A DNA stretch of 32,194 nt from an uncultured Bacilli bacterium (GCA_947623935.1 CANQIE010000012.1:1-32194), one strand, 5' to 3'. Shown: positions 18,831 to 28,266, counted from the stretch's first letter. The notes: generated by a model from the sequence alone, not told the origin. Program-made: numbers and translations.

Positions 18831-19490
18831 ATGACTTATAACGAATATAAAAAACAAATGGATGAATTAAATCAAGAAATTGCCGTGTACGAAGAGCAAA
18901 AAGAACAGTTACAAGAAGAACTTTCAGTGTTATCTAAAGATAAGGATTCCCTAGATCAAGAACAAGAAAATTTGTGGTATGAACAAAAAAGTATAGAAGG
19001 GAAACGAGAACTACTTAGACAAGTGGCTGAATTTAAAAGAATTTTTATTTTGGCGATTGTAATCCTTGTTTTAAATTGTTTTATTTCTTTCGTTCCGCCA
19101 ATTGCATCTATCATGAATTTAGAAGCACCAATATTCATGAAACTTTTCCCAATTTCAATAGAAGCCATAATTGTTTCTGTTTCAGGGGGTGCACTTTTAA
19201 ATTTATCTAAATTCCTAAAAACTTTCGATAATGTGGATATCAACAGGGAAGATGCCATAAAGCAAGAATTATATGCTTCGGAAGAAAAAATCAAACAAAA
19301 AAAGGAAGATTTCACAGTCCTAGAAAAGAAACAAGAAAAAATCGATGAAAAACTTTCTCATCTATATGAACGAAAGAATTTTCTTGATGAAATAACGATG
19401 AAAAATTTAATGAAACATTATGAAAAAGAAGGGTATGATCTTGATACTCCAGAACAGCATGAAGAAAAACCAAAAACAATGATTAAATAG
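18831..19490 (+). CDS. coiled-coil/TM/coiled-coil protein, copy 2 of tandem paralogues
   Basis: MTYNEYKKQMDELNQEI... and C-terminal DLDTPEQHEEKPK; mirrors copy 1. Confidence 0.8.
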   Translation: MTYNEYKKQMDELNQEIAVYEEQKEQLQEELSVLSKDKDSLDQEQENLWYEQKSIEGKRELLRQVAEFKRIFILAIVILVLNCFISFVPPIASIMNLEAPIFMKLFPISIEAIIVSVSGGALLNLSKFLKTFDNVDINREDAIKQELYASEEKIKQKKEDFTVLEKKQEKIDEKLSHLYERKNFLDEITMKNLMKHYEKEGYDLDTPEQHEEKPKTMIK

Positions 19491-19501
19491 GAATGGAATT
19501 G

Positions 19502-19530
19502 TTGACGACCAACAAAAAATATGATATATT
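19502..19530 (+). promoter_or_regulatory. promoter of antisense RNA copy 1
   Basis: TTGACG 19502-19507, 17-nt spacer, TATATT 19525-19530. Confidence 0.75.
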
Positions 19531-19536
19531 GTATTT

Positions 19537-19642
19537 AGCAAGAGAACTTGCATAAAATAAAAAGGGAATACCTAGTTTTGATGCGTTAGGTACTATTCCC
19601 TGTATGTGGGTTAGTACCGACTATGCAGTTGGTACTATTTTT
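19537..19642 (+). ncRNA. putative type I antitoxin RNA, ~105 nt, three hairpins
   Basis: GCAAG-AGAA-CTTGC; AGGGAATA...TATTCCCT; AGTACC..ACT-atgc-AGT..GGTACT plus T run terminator; duplicated at 19909-20014. Confidence 0.65.
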
Positions 19643-19713
19643 ATTAGTATGATTAAAATCACAATAATAAGGAGTATTATGATAGTACAAAGATATTTCT
19701 CTTGCTTTCTCAT
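19621..19713 (-). CDS. putative type I toxin peptide, 30 aa, single hydrophobic helix
   Basis: MRKQEKYLCTIIILLIIVILIILIKIVPTA; GGAGGTGAT RBS directly upstream; overlaps the antisense RNA terminator. The longer 65-aa ORF is the same frame read upstream of the RBS. Confidence 0.65.
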   Translation of the reverse strand: MRKQEKYLCTIIILLIIVILIILIKIVPTA

Positions 19714-19875
19714 AACATCACCTCCTTCTCTTTTGTAAAAAAAGAAAAAAGGAGAATAGTACCTAAACAAACTAAGTATTTCTAATTTTATGGTAGCAAA
19801 TTTACCAAAAGTAAACAATCGAATAAAGCCTTTTTTTAATGGAAATTTTTACCAATAAATATTGTCTTAATTCGA

Positions 19876-19904
19876 TTGACGAGATAGGAAACAAATGCTA
19901 TATT
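19876..19904 (+). promoter_or_regulatory. promoter of antisense RNA copy 2
   Basis: TTGACG 19876-19881, 17-nt spacer, TATATT 19899-19904. Confidence 0.75.
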
Positions 19905-19908
19905 TTAA

Positions 19909-20014
19909 TTAGCAAGGATAACTTGCGAAAAAGGGAATACCTAGTTTTGATGTGCTAGGTGCTATTTCCCACTAAATGGTTACAGTACTGACTATATAGT
20001 TGGTACTATTTTTG
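19909..20014 (+). ncRNA. putative type I antitoxin RNA, second copy
   Basis: GCAAG-gataa-CTTGC; GGGAATACCTAGTTTTGATG...; AGTAC..ACT-atat-AGT..GTACT plus T run; aligned to copy 1. Confidence 0.6.
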
Positions 20015-20079
20015 TTTCTATAATGAATTTATCCTCATAAAGGAATAATAACACCATACAGTTCTTTTCTTGACTTTGC
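19992..20079 (-). pseudogene. degenerate toxin ORF (second copy)
   Basis: Minus-strand frame SQEKNCMVLLFLYEDKFIIETKIVPTI* retains QEK..C and terminal KIVPT of the intact peptide but lacks the RBS/ATG segment and a continuous hydrophobic core. Confidence 0.45.
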
Positions 20080-20250
20080 CCTTTCTTTTTTATAGAATAG
20101 GAAAGTACGGGATGAGTCTATCCTAAAATAAAATATCTTTTTAAGTCTCCTTTATAGACCAAAAAGTACCTATTTATCACACCACTACACATTGACAAAA
20201 AAATAAATATTTGTGATAATAGAGTATATAAGGGATAGGTGATAGGTGGT

Positions 20251-20574
20251 ATGTACCAAAATAATATAAGTCTAACGCCACAAGATATTCTAGAGAAAGA
20301 ATTTAAAATCGATACTAGAGGTTATCGACTAAAAGAAGTAGATCAATATCTAGATGTCATCATTGGCGATTATGAACATTTCGAAGAACATATTCGTGAA
20401 CTTGAAAAAGAAAATAACGAATTATTGAATGAGAATAGTCGTCTTAAACAAGAACTTCGCAATCTAAAAGCAAGCGTTGAAATTGCTCAAGGACAAGAGA
20501 AAGAAGTAACGAATCTAGATATACTTCGAAGACTATCCCAATTAGAAAAAATAGTATACGACAAAGACGAATAA
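20251..20574 (+). CDS. gpsB: cell division protein GpsB (DivIVA family)
   Basis: LTPQDILEKEFKIDTRGYRLKEVDQYLDVIIGDYE...; located directly upstream of rnpB. Confidence 0.95.
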   Translation: MYQNNISLTPQDILEKEFKIDTRGYRLKEVDQYLDVIIGDYEHFEEHIRELEKENNELLNENSRLKQELRNLKASVEIAQGQEKEVTNLDILRRLSQLEKIVYDKDE

Positions 20575-20922
20575 TACTTTGACAAACGCTATACTTTGAT
20601 AGTATAGAGGAAAGTCCATGCTCACAAAGACTGTGATGTCTTTAACGTTCATGCCTAGGGAAAAAATAACCTAGGGTAGAGTAATCTAACGGCGAAGAGG
20701 AAACCTACGTCTTTTGATAAGGTTTTAGTATTCATAAAGTGCCACAGAGACGATTTATTTTCGAAAGGAAATAATGAAACGCGGTAAACCCCATGAGTGA
20801 GAAATCCAAATTTTGGTAGGAGAGCTTTGATGGAGGAATTAGAACGAAGTCAGGGACTGCTTCGGCAGTAGATAGATGTTTGTCACCTAGTAATAGGTAC
20901 AGAACATGGCTTATAAAGTATT
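20571..20922 (+). ncRNA. rnpB: RNase P RNA (type B)
   Basis: GAGGAAAGTCCATGCTC, GGTAAACCCCATGAGTGAGAAATCCAAATTTTGGTAGG, ACAGAACATGGCTTA; terminal P1 pairing AATACTTT/AAAGTATT. Confidence 0.93.
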
Positions 20923-20940
20923 ATTTTTTTTGTTTAAGAG

Positions 20941-21438
20941 GTGAATTCATTGAAAGAGATCGGTGCTTATTTAAAAGAAACTCGTATGGGACATGGAGTA
21001 ACGATTGAAGAAGCAAGTGAAGACTTGAATATGCCTAAAGGACAACTAGAGAATATAGAATCAGGTAATACGAGAGCTTTTAAAGATGTTTATCAATTAA
21101 AAGAATATGTAAGAGAATATGCAAAGTATTTAGGATTAGATGCCAATAAGATGTTAGATGAATTTAATGATTTCCTATTTGAGAAAACTTCGAAGATTTC
21201 ATTAGAGGATATTAAGAATGCTGCAAATGCATCTAACAAAGAGGAAGAAAAAGCAAAAGTGGTTTCTCCTTATACCGTGATTCCTACTAGAAAGAAGAAT
21301 TATTTTCCTTTTTTATTAGGTGCTATTATTGTTCTTTTAGTTATTCTTATTTTTTACTTATTACTTCAAGGAAGTAGAAGAGAAGAACCCCGTACTAATG
21401 AATTAAAAGGTATTTATACGAGGGAGGAAGTTATATGA
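20941..21438 (+). CDS. rodZ: RodZ-like HTH protein with one TM helix
   Basis: IGAYLKETRMGHGVTIEEASEDLNMPKGQLENIESGN...YVREYAKYLGLD plus TM segment. Confidence 0.8.
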   Translation: MNSLKEIGAYLKETRMGHGVTIEEASEDLNMPKGQLENIESGNTRAFKDVYQLKEYVREYAKYLGLDANKMLDEFNDFLFEKTSKISLEDIKNAANASNKEEEKAKVVSPYTVIPTRKKNYFPFLLGAIIVLLVILIFYLLLQGSRREEPRTNELKGIYTREEVI

Positions 21439-22034
21439 ATACAGCTGAAAAATTAACAGTGTCTCGTTTTATTTTAACGTTATTTATTATTTTTATTATG
21501 TTGTTTCCATTTTATGCCGTAGGTTTTTCCTTTCCTAAGATTTTAGTAGAGGGTGTTCTTATGGATACTAAGTATCTAGTAGCAGGAGGCTTATTTGCGA
21601 TTGCGGCTATTACTGATTTTTTAGATGGATACTTAGCACGTAAAAAGAAAATGGTTACAGAATTTGGAACAATAGCCGATGCTCTGACAGATAAGATTTT
21701 AGTCGATAGTGTGCTTATCATTTTTGCGTCATCTGGCTTTATTAATCCGATTATTCCTGTAATTTTAGTCATTAGAGATTGCCTAGTAAACGCCATTAAG
21801 ATGGCAGCTTCATCTAAAGGAAAAGTAGTCTCATCGATTACTTCAGGAAAAATTAAGACTGCAAGTCTCATGGTTGGAATTATACTTTTATTCTTCTACA
21901 ACATGCCTTTTGAAATCTACAATATCAGAATCGATTTATTCTTACTCTATTTTGCTTTGATTATGTCGATTGTATCGATGGTAGAATACTATTCTATGAA
22001 TAAAATGTATCTCTTCCCAAAAAAGAAAAATTAA
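21435..22034 (+). CDS. pgsA: CDP-diacylglycerol--glycerol-3-phosphate 3-phosphatidyltransferase
   Basis: CDP-alcohol phosphotransferase motif DFLDGYLARKKKMVTEFGTIADALTD; ATGA overlap with the upstream gene. Confidence 0.93.
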   Translation: MNTAEKLTVSRFILTLFIIFIMLFPFYAVGFSFPKILVEGVLMDTKYLVAGGLFAIAAITDFLDGYLARKKKMVTEFGTIADALTDKILVDSVLIIFASSGFINPIIPVILVIRDCLVNAIKMAASSKGKVVSSITSGKIKTASLMVGIILLFFYNMPFEIYNIRIDLFLLYFALIMSIVSMVEYYSMNKMYLFPKKKN

Positions 22035-22050
22035 AATTCAAAGTAAAAAT

Positions 22051-22106
22051 CCACGGTAATTTTTAAATTTCGCTTAGACGAAATATAAAAATTGGCCGTT
22101 TTTTTT
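22051..22106 (+). terminator. long-stem terminator after pgsA
   Basis: ACGGTAATTTTT..ATTTCG-cttaga-CGAAAT..AAAAATTGGCCGT then T(8). Confidence 0.6.
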
Positions 22107-22210
22107 GACTGAAAATTGATAAAACAAATGTTTGCAAAAAAGTGTTGCTTTTTTTCAAATTATGGTTTATGATAATTTTAGAAACGAATTATAAGGAGGA
22201 TTTTTACGTT

Positions 22211-23251
22211 ATGGCAAAGACAGATGTAAAAGATAAAGATCAAGCATTACAACAAGTGCTTAAAGATATTGAAAAGCAGTTTGGTGCAGGATCCATTATG
22301 CGATTAGGAGATACGTCTCATTTGAAAGTAGAAGTTTGTTCCAGTGGCTCACTTGCTCTTGATATTGCGTTAGGAGTAGGAGGATATCCTAAAGGAAGAA
22401 TTATTGAAATCTACGGACCTGAGTCGAGTGGTAAAACAACGTTTGCCCTTCATGCAATTGCAGAGATTCAAAAAGAAGGTGGAAGAGCCGCTTTCATTGA
22501 TGCGGAACATGCCCTAGACCCTGTATATGCACAAAATTTAGGAGTTAATATTAATGAATTATTACTTGCTCAACCAGATACCGGAGAACAAGCATTAGAA
22601 ATATGTGAAGCTCTTGTTCGAAGCGAAGCTGTAAACATTGTTGTTATAGATTCTGTTGCAGCTCTTGTTCCACAAGCTGAAATCGATGGTGAAATGGGAG
22701 ATGCACATGTTGGACTTCAAGCACGTCTCATGAGTCAAGCACTTCGTAAATTAAATGGTACAATTAGTAAGACGAAGACCACAGCGATTTTCATCAATCA
22801 GTTACGTGAAAAAGTAGGCGTTATGTTTGGAAATCCTGAAACGACACCTGGAGGAAGGGCTTTAAAGTTCTATGCCAGTGTACGCTTAGATGTTCGTCGT
22901 AATGAAACCTTAAAAATAGGGGACGGCATTGTAGGAAACCGTACAACGGTTAAAGTCGTTAAAAACAAAGTAGCTCCTCCATTTAAGACCGCAGTAGTCG
23001 ATATCATGTATGGTCAAGGTGTATCACACGAAGGAGAAATCATTGACCTTGCAAGTGATGCAGGTGTCCTTGAAAAGAGTGGAGCATGGTATGCTTATAA
23101 GGGAGAAAAATTAGGTCAAGGAAAAGAAAACGTAAAACTTCTTTTAGCCGATAATCCAAGTCTATGTGAAGAAATAGAAGCAAAGACCAGAGAATTCTAT
23201 GGCCTTCCACCTAAGAAGAACACCAATACTTCATCTAAAGAGGAAGAATAA
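22211..23251 (+). CDS. recA: recombinase RecA
   Basis: Start at 22211 after [50 protein letters not shown]. Confidence 0.98.
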   Translation: MAKTDVKDKDQALQQVLKDIEKQFGAGSIMRLGDTSHLKVEVCSSGSLALDIALGVGGYPKGRIIEIYGPESSGKTTFALHAIAEIQKEGGRAAFIDAEHALDPVYAQNLGVNINELLLAQPDTGEQALEICEALVRSEAVNIVVIDSVAALVPQAEIDGEMGDAHVGLQARLMSQALRKLNGTISKTKTTAIFINQLREKVGVMFGNPETTPGGRALKFYASVRLDVRRNETLKIGDGIVGNRTTVKVVKNKVAPPFKTAVVDIMYGQGVSHEGEIIDLASDAGVLEKSGAWYAYKGEKLGQGKENVKLLLADNPSLCEEIEAKTREFYGLPPKKNTNTSSKEEE

Positions 23252-23259
23252 GATAAATA

Positions 23260-23306
23260 AAAAGTCTTATGACAGGAAAGGAATTTCTTCGACAAGACTT
23301 TTTTCA
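23260..23306 (+). terminator. rho-independent terminator of recA
   Basis: AAAGTCTT...AAGACTTTTTT. Confidence 0.65.
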
Positions 23307-23378
23307 TTTTAACAAAGAAAAAAGAGAAACAAGAAAACATTTAATGATATACTTTAACTATAGAAAAGAGGGACTACT

Positions 23379-24251
23379 GTGGAATTAGTAAAAGTAGGAG
23401 AAAAAACCTATTACATTAAGAATGCGACCAATATAGGGATTTATTTACAAAATGAGAAAGAGGTCTATTTAATTGATACAGGAAACGATAAAGATGCTGG
23501 AAAAAAGATCTTAAAGATCGTTGAAGAACAAGGATGGACCGTCAAAGGTATTATCAACACTCATTCACATGCCGATCATATTGGTGGCAATAAAGTCATC
23601 CAAGATCGTACCTCTTGTTCTATTTATAGTCATGGTATTGAATCTTGTTTTATCAACTATCCTGTTTTAGAGCCTGCCTTTCTCTATGGAAGCCAACCTT
23701 TTAAGGATTTAGAAAATAAGTTTCTAGAAGCGAAGCCTAGTGTTTCTCTTGAACTAGATAGTCATTTGCCAGAAGGATTAAGTTACTTTGAACTAAAAGG
23801 GCATACTTTTGATATGATTGGTATTAAGACAAGTGATGACGTCTATTTTTTAGGCGATGCCCTTTGTAGCGAAGAAGCCCTTTCTAAATATGGAATTTTC
23901 TTTTTAGAAAATGTTCAAGAATACCTTACCACTTTAACATTCTTATCAACTTTAGAAGGAAACTGTTTTATTCCATCTCATGGTGAAGTGACTTCGGATA
24001 TTGCTTCTTTAATTACGCTAAATAGAACTAAAATAGAAGAAATTTTATCGACCATTACTACTTGTTGTATCGAAGCTAAAACACAAGAAGAAATCTTAAA
24101 ATATCTTTTTGAACATTATCAACTAACGATGAATCTGAACCAATATTACTTGATTGGAAGTACTTTAAAAGCCTATCTTACTTATTTGTTAGAACAAAAA
24201 AAATTAACTTACCTTTTTCAAGAAAACAAACTCTATTTCCAAGCAAACTAA
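23379..24251 (+). CDS. metallo-beta-lactamase fold hydrolase
   Basis: NTHSHADHIGG, LPEGLSYFELKGHT, FLGDAL, PSHG motifs. Confidence 0.9.
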   Translation: MELVKVGEKTYYIKNATNIGIYLQNEKEVYLIDTGNDKDAGKKILKIVEEQGWTVKGIINTHSHADHIGGNKVIQDRTSCSIYSHGIESCFINYPVLEPAFLYGSQPFKDLENKFLEAKPSVSLELDSHLPEGLSYFELKGHTFDMIGIKTSDDVYFLGDALCSEEALSKYGIFFLENVQEYLTTLTFLSTLEGNCFIPSHGEVTSDIASLITLNRTKIEEILSTITTCCIEAKTQEEILKYLFEHYQLTMNLNQYYLIGSTLKAYLTYLLEQKKLTYLFQENKLYFQAN

Positions 24252-24306
24252 TTTGTTGACAGAAAATAGATCCTTTTTTTTAATAAACGATTAAGGAGAT
24301 GAAACT

Positions 24307-25203
24307 ATGGATCAATTAACTTCGAATAAGAATCCTTATTTCCCCATTTCGTTGCCCTCTTTGAATAATGTGTTTTTTGGAAGTAAATGTCTTTGGGACA
24401 CACATAGATTAGCATTAGCCACAGATTTAGCTATTTTAACTGGAAATGATTGTGCTAAAAAAGGAAAATTGAAAATAAAGGAGAGGCCGGGAGCTTATTA
24501 TACTAGTACTTTTGCTCATGGTTATTATACAAGAGGATGTGCTCCTTATGATAAACCAGAATACGAGCATGCTGAGTTTGATCATAAAGTGTGGGGAATC
24601 GATAAAAATGGAGGCATGACCTGTTTTTATAAAACCGATTTTGCTGTAGGTATAAGACCCCAAATCTATGTTGATGAAGAAACGGTTCAACAATTACTTC
24701 CTAATTCTAAAATAGGGTATAGGGACACCATCGAAGTACAAATGGGAGAATATCCTCAATTTGTTTTAGAGCATGAAGAACAACAAGCACTTAAAAAAAA
24801 TAGCACGGCTATTGAAGAAACCGATAGACAATACCACTTTTATTTACCTTATTTGAGTACGATGAGTTCATTTCAAGAATTTCAAATGGGGGACCTTCGT
24901 TTTATTAAAGTTCCAAATACACTTCAGACAAGTGATTTAACGGTCTTGTCTAACTCTGTTAGCAAGTATGGTTCTATAGAGTATCTAAAGGTGGAACCTA
25001 TTACGTGGTATTTGGATATAGAAAATGATGGGACAGGAATCTTAACTTCAAAAAATGTTTTATTATCAGGAGTACCCTTTGATAAAGATGAACTAAATGA
25101 AAACTTTAAAGCGACCAATATGTATCAATTTTTAAATACATATATGAAAATAGAAATGTTCGCATCTTTAAAAGTCAAAGAAAAAACGTATGTAAAAAAG
25201 TAG
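24307..25203 (+). CDS. hypothetical protein
   Basis: ORF with AAGGAG RBS; C-terminal TWYLDIENDGTGILTSKNVLLSGVPF. Confidence 0.75.
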   Translation: MDQLTSNKNPYFPISLPSLNNVFFGSKCLWDTHRLALATDLAILTGNDCAKKGKLKIKERPGAYYTSTFAHGYYTRGCAPYDKPEYEHAEFDHKVWGIDKNGGMTCFYKTDFAVGIRPQIYVDEETVQQLLPNSKIGYRDTIEVQMGEYPQFVLEHEEQQALKKNSTAIEETDRQYHFYLPYLSTMSSFQEFQMGDLRFIKVPNTLQTSDLTVLSNSVSKYGSIEYLKVEPITWYLDIENDGTGILTSKNVLLSGVPFDKDELNENFKATNMYQFLNTYMKIEMFASLKVKEKTYVKK

Positions 25204-25247
25204 ATGAGTCCATTCTTTGGGCTTTTTTATTTTGTCTCAAAGTGCTA

Positions 25248-25307
25248 TTGACAGTTGAATAGGCATTCAATTATAATAGAGATAGATAGTTGAGCAAACA
25301 TTCAACT
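25248..25307 (+). promoter_or_regulatory. promoter with two ArsR/CadC-type operators
   Basis: TTGACA 25248-25253, 18-nt spacer, TATAAT 25272-25277; palindromes TTGAATaggcATTCAA (25255-25270) and AGTTGAgcaaacatTCAACT (25288-25307). Confidence 0.75.
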
Positions 25308-25319
25308 GATGGAGGATGT

Positions 25320-25682
25320 ATGGGAAAAAATGAATATTTATGCGATTGTAATGTGATTCATCCGAAAGTGGTGGAACAAGTTTTAAAAAATATGCCTTCT
25401 AGTACTACCTTTGAACATCTTGCCAAGTTTTATAAATTATTAGGAGATTCGACAAGAGTACGTATTTTATTTGCCCTTGATCAGGAAGAGATGTGCGTTT
25501 GTGATTTAGCGAATGTGCTTCATATGACAAAATCATCGGTTTCGCATCAATTAGCTTTACTTCGAGAAAACAGAATTGTAAAGATGCGTAAAAGTGGCAA
25601 AGAAGTATATTATACATTAGACGATGACCATGTAGTAAAGACATTTGAAGTAGGTCTATTACACATTTCCCATAAAGATTAG
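25320..25682 (+). CDS. cadC: ArsR/SmtB family metal-responsive repressor (CadC-like)
   Basis: LGDSTRVRILFALDQEEMCVCDLANVLHMTKSSVSHQLALLRENRIVKMRKSGKEVYYTL; RBS GGAGG supports start 25320. Confidence 0.93.
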   Translation: MGKNEYLCDCNVIHPKVVEQVLKNMPSSTTFEHLAKFYKLLGDSTRVRILFALDQEEMCVCDLANVLHMTKSSVSHQLALLRENRIVKMRKSGKEVYYTLDDDHVVKTFEVGLLHISHKD

Positions 25683-25691
25683 GAGGATTCC

Positions 25692-27533
25692 ATGAAAAAA
25701 GGACTTAAAATAATTATTTCGATTGTTTTATTTTTACTAAGTTTGATTCCCTTTCCTTATTCCTATATTAACTTTATCTTTTTATTTTTAAGTTATTTAG
25801 TGGTAGGGGGAGAAGTACTTTTAGAAGCAGGACAAAATCTTTTTAAAAAACAAATCTTTGATGAGACTTTTTTAATGTCCTTAGCGACGATTGGTGCTTT
25901 TTTAATTGGATGTTACGAAGAAGCAGTTGTAGTTATGCTTCTTTATCAAGTAGGAGAATTCTTCCAAGATTATGCCGTGGATAAATCCAAAAAATCGATT
26001 CAATCTCTAATGGCTTTAAAACCAGATATAGCACAAGTCATTCGAGATGGAAAAACGATTAAAGTAGATCCAAAAGAGGTGAAAGTAGGGGAGAAAATTT
26101 TAGTGGGAATTGGTGAAAAGGTTCCTTTGGATGGAGTGGTTGTAAAAGGTTCTTCTTACTTAGATACCAAAGCTTTAACGGGAGAATCGGTATTAAAAAC
26201 GGTAAAAGTAAAAGAAGCCATTTTAAGTGGATGCATTAATATGGAGTCGCCGCTTGAAGTAGAAGTTACTGTTCCTTTTGAAACTTCAACCGTTAGCAAG
26301 ATTTTAGCTTTAGTTGAAAATGCTAGTAGTAAAAAGACTAAGAGTGAAAACTTTATTACAAGGTTTTCTAAAGTTTATACACCGATTGTTGTGTTCATTG
26401 CTCTTTTACTTGCCTTTGTTCCACCTTTATTATTTAATGGATCATGGCATACCTATTTGTACAGAGCCTTGTCTTTCTTAGTGGTTTCTTGTCCTTGCGC
26501 TTTGGTAATCTCTATTCCTTTAAGCTTTTTTGCAGGAATGGGTGCATCTTCTCAAATTGGTGTATTAGTTAAAGGAAGTAACTACTTAGAACGATTATCT
26601 AAAACGAAGATCATAGTGTTTGATAAAACAGGTACCCTTACCGAAGGTGTTTTTGAAGTAGTCGAAGTAAGTCCTGTAGGTATTTCAAAAGAAGACTTTC
26701 TTTATTACAGCGCTACTAGTGAATATTATTCACATCATCCCATTGCTACTTCTATTAAAACTTATTACAAAAAGGAAATCGATCCTAAAGATATAAAGAA
26801 TGTAAAAGAAAAAGCAGGTTATGGAGTAGAAGCATTTATAAATGATAAGAAGATTTTAGTGGGAAATGAAAAATTTATGAAAAAAGAAGGTATTTCTTTT
26901 GAAAAAAGTAATTCGGTTGGTACCATTGCCTATGTTGCTATCAATGGAACTTACAAAGGAAATATTGTTATTGCGGATAAAATTAAACCGCGTTTAAAAT
27001 CTTTTGTTTCTAATCTTCGAAAGGAAGGAATTGAAAAGACGGTTCTATTAACGGGAGATAAATTACTTCCCTCTCGGAAAGTAGCAGAAGACTTAAAAAT
27101 CGATGAATGCTACCCTGAACTACTTCCGCAAGATAAAGTTCAAATAATCGAAGACTTAAAGAGAGAATTAGATGATGATACGTATCTAGCCTTTGTAGGC
27201 GATGGCTTAAACGATGCTGCTGTATTAGCCATGGCCGATGTCGGTATTTCAATGGGTGGTTTAGGAAGTGATGCTGCAATCGATCAAAGCGATATTGTCA
27301 TTTTAGAAGATGATCCAACTAAAATAGTGCCTTGTCTTAAAATTAGTAAAAAGACCATGGGCATTGTACACTTTAATATCATTTTTGTACTATTGGTTAA
27401 AGCACTTATTCTACTTTTAAGTGCCTTAGGAATTACACATTTGTGGATTTCCATCTTTGGCGATGTGGGAGTCACTGTTCTTGCTTCCCTAAATGCACTT
27501 CGGATTTTAAATGTGAAAAAATTTCGTTCATAA
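25692..27533 (+). CDS. cadA: P1B-type heavy-metal ATPase (Zn/Cd/Pb)
   Basis: SCPCALVISIPLSFF, DKTGTLTEG, HHPIA, GDGLNDAAVLA; no N-terminal HMA domain. Confidence 0.93.
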   Translation: MKKGLKIIISIVLFLLSLIPFPYSYINFIFLFLSYLVVGGEVLLEAGQNLFKKQIFDETFLMSLATIGAFLIGCYEEAVVVMLLYQVGEFFQDYAVDKSKKSIQSLMALKPDIAQVIRDGKTIKVDPKEVKVGEKILVGIGEKVPLDGVVVKGSSYLDTKALTGESVLKTVKVKEAILSGCINMESPLEVEVTVPFETSTVSKILALVENASSKKTKSENFITRFSKVYTPIVVFIALLLAFVPPLLFNGSWHTYLYRALSFLVVSCPCALVISIPLSFFAGMGASSQIGVLVKGSNYLERLSKTKIIVFDKTGTLTEGVFEVVEVSPVGISKEDFLYYSATSEYYSHHPIATSIKTYYKKEIDPKDIKNVKEKAGYGVEAFINDKKILVGNEKFMKKEGISFEKSNSVGTIAYVAINGTYKGNIVIADKIKPRLKSFVSNLRKEGIEKTVLLTGDKLLPSRKVAEDLKIDECYPELLPQDKVQIIEDLKRELDDDTYLAFVGDGLNDAAVLAMADVGISMGGLGSDAAIDQSDIVILEDDPTKIVPCLKISKKTMGIVHFNIIFVLLVKALILLLSALGITHLWISIFGDVGVTVLASLNALRILNVKKFRS

Positions 27534-27612
27534 AATAAGGCTTTTTATTAAATACTATAACTAGAGGAATAAGAAGTAGAGAAATCTATTTCTTTTTTTG
27601 AAGGAGCCTTTT

Positions 27613-28203
27613 ATGAAGAGAATAAAAAACTATATTTTATTATCCTTAACTTTATTTATTGCGGCTTTAAACTTTAATTATCTATTACATCCCTTAAATC
27701 TAGTGACTGGTGGTACACAAGGAATGGCTTTAGTATTTCATGCTTTTATTCCCATTCCTTTTTCAATTCTCATTTTAATGATTAATATTCTGACCCTCAT
27801 TTTAAGTTATTTTACGCTTTCTAAAAGTACTACTTATGGAACTTTGGTAGCCACTTTTGTCTATCCTTTATGTGTGCATCTTACATCATTATTGCCTGAA
27901 ATTGCTCTAAATGAAGAATTTTTATTAATCTATTCCCTTCTTGCAGGTATTGTCTGTGGCCTAACAGGTGGTTATGTCTATCGTCTAGGTTTTTCTTCAG
28001 GAGGTGTCAACACCTTAAATTTATGGATTCAAAAGTACCTTCATATTAAAGTATCTTTATCAAATTTTATTATCAATGCCACCATTATTTTATTAGGTGT
28101 TCTCTTCTTTGGAGTCGAAAAAGGCCTCTATTCTATTTTAGTTATTTTAGTGAGTAGTATAGTGATTGATCACATGGTAAAAAAGAGCCCATTTGCTTCC
28201 TAA
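27613..28203 (+). CDS. YitT family membrane protein (short form)
   Basis: ALNFNYLLHPLNLVTGGTQGMALVF...GFSSGGVNTLNLW; lacks the C-terminal DUF2179 region typical of longer YitT proteins. Confidence 0.75.
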   Translation: MKRIKNYILLSLTLFIAALNFNYLLHPLNLVTGGTQGMALVFHAFIPIPFSILILMINILTLILSYFTLSKSTTYGTLVATFVYPLCVHLTSLLPEIALNEEFLLIYSLLAGIVCGLTGGYVYRLGFSSGGVNTLNLWIQKYLHIKVSLSNFIINATIILLGVLFFGVEKGLYSILVILVSSIVIDHMVKKSPFAS

Positions 28204-28266
28204 ATGGTGTTCTTTTTTATATTTTTTTAAACTTTACTTGCCTCCTTTATTCTTTTCTAAAATAAA

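Noticed and set aside
19621-19818. Full 65-aa minus-strand ORF as the real product
   Set aside because: The RBS GGAGGTGAT lies inside it directly before an internal ATG; the upstream part overlaps the likely 5' UTR and promoter of the 30-aa peptide.
27010-27279. Minus-strand 89-aa ORF inside the metal ATPase
   Set aside because: Antisense to conserved P-type ATPase motifs; spurious.
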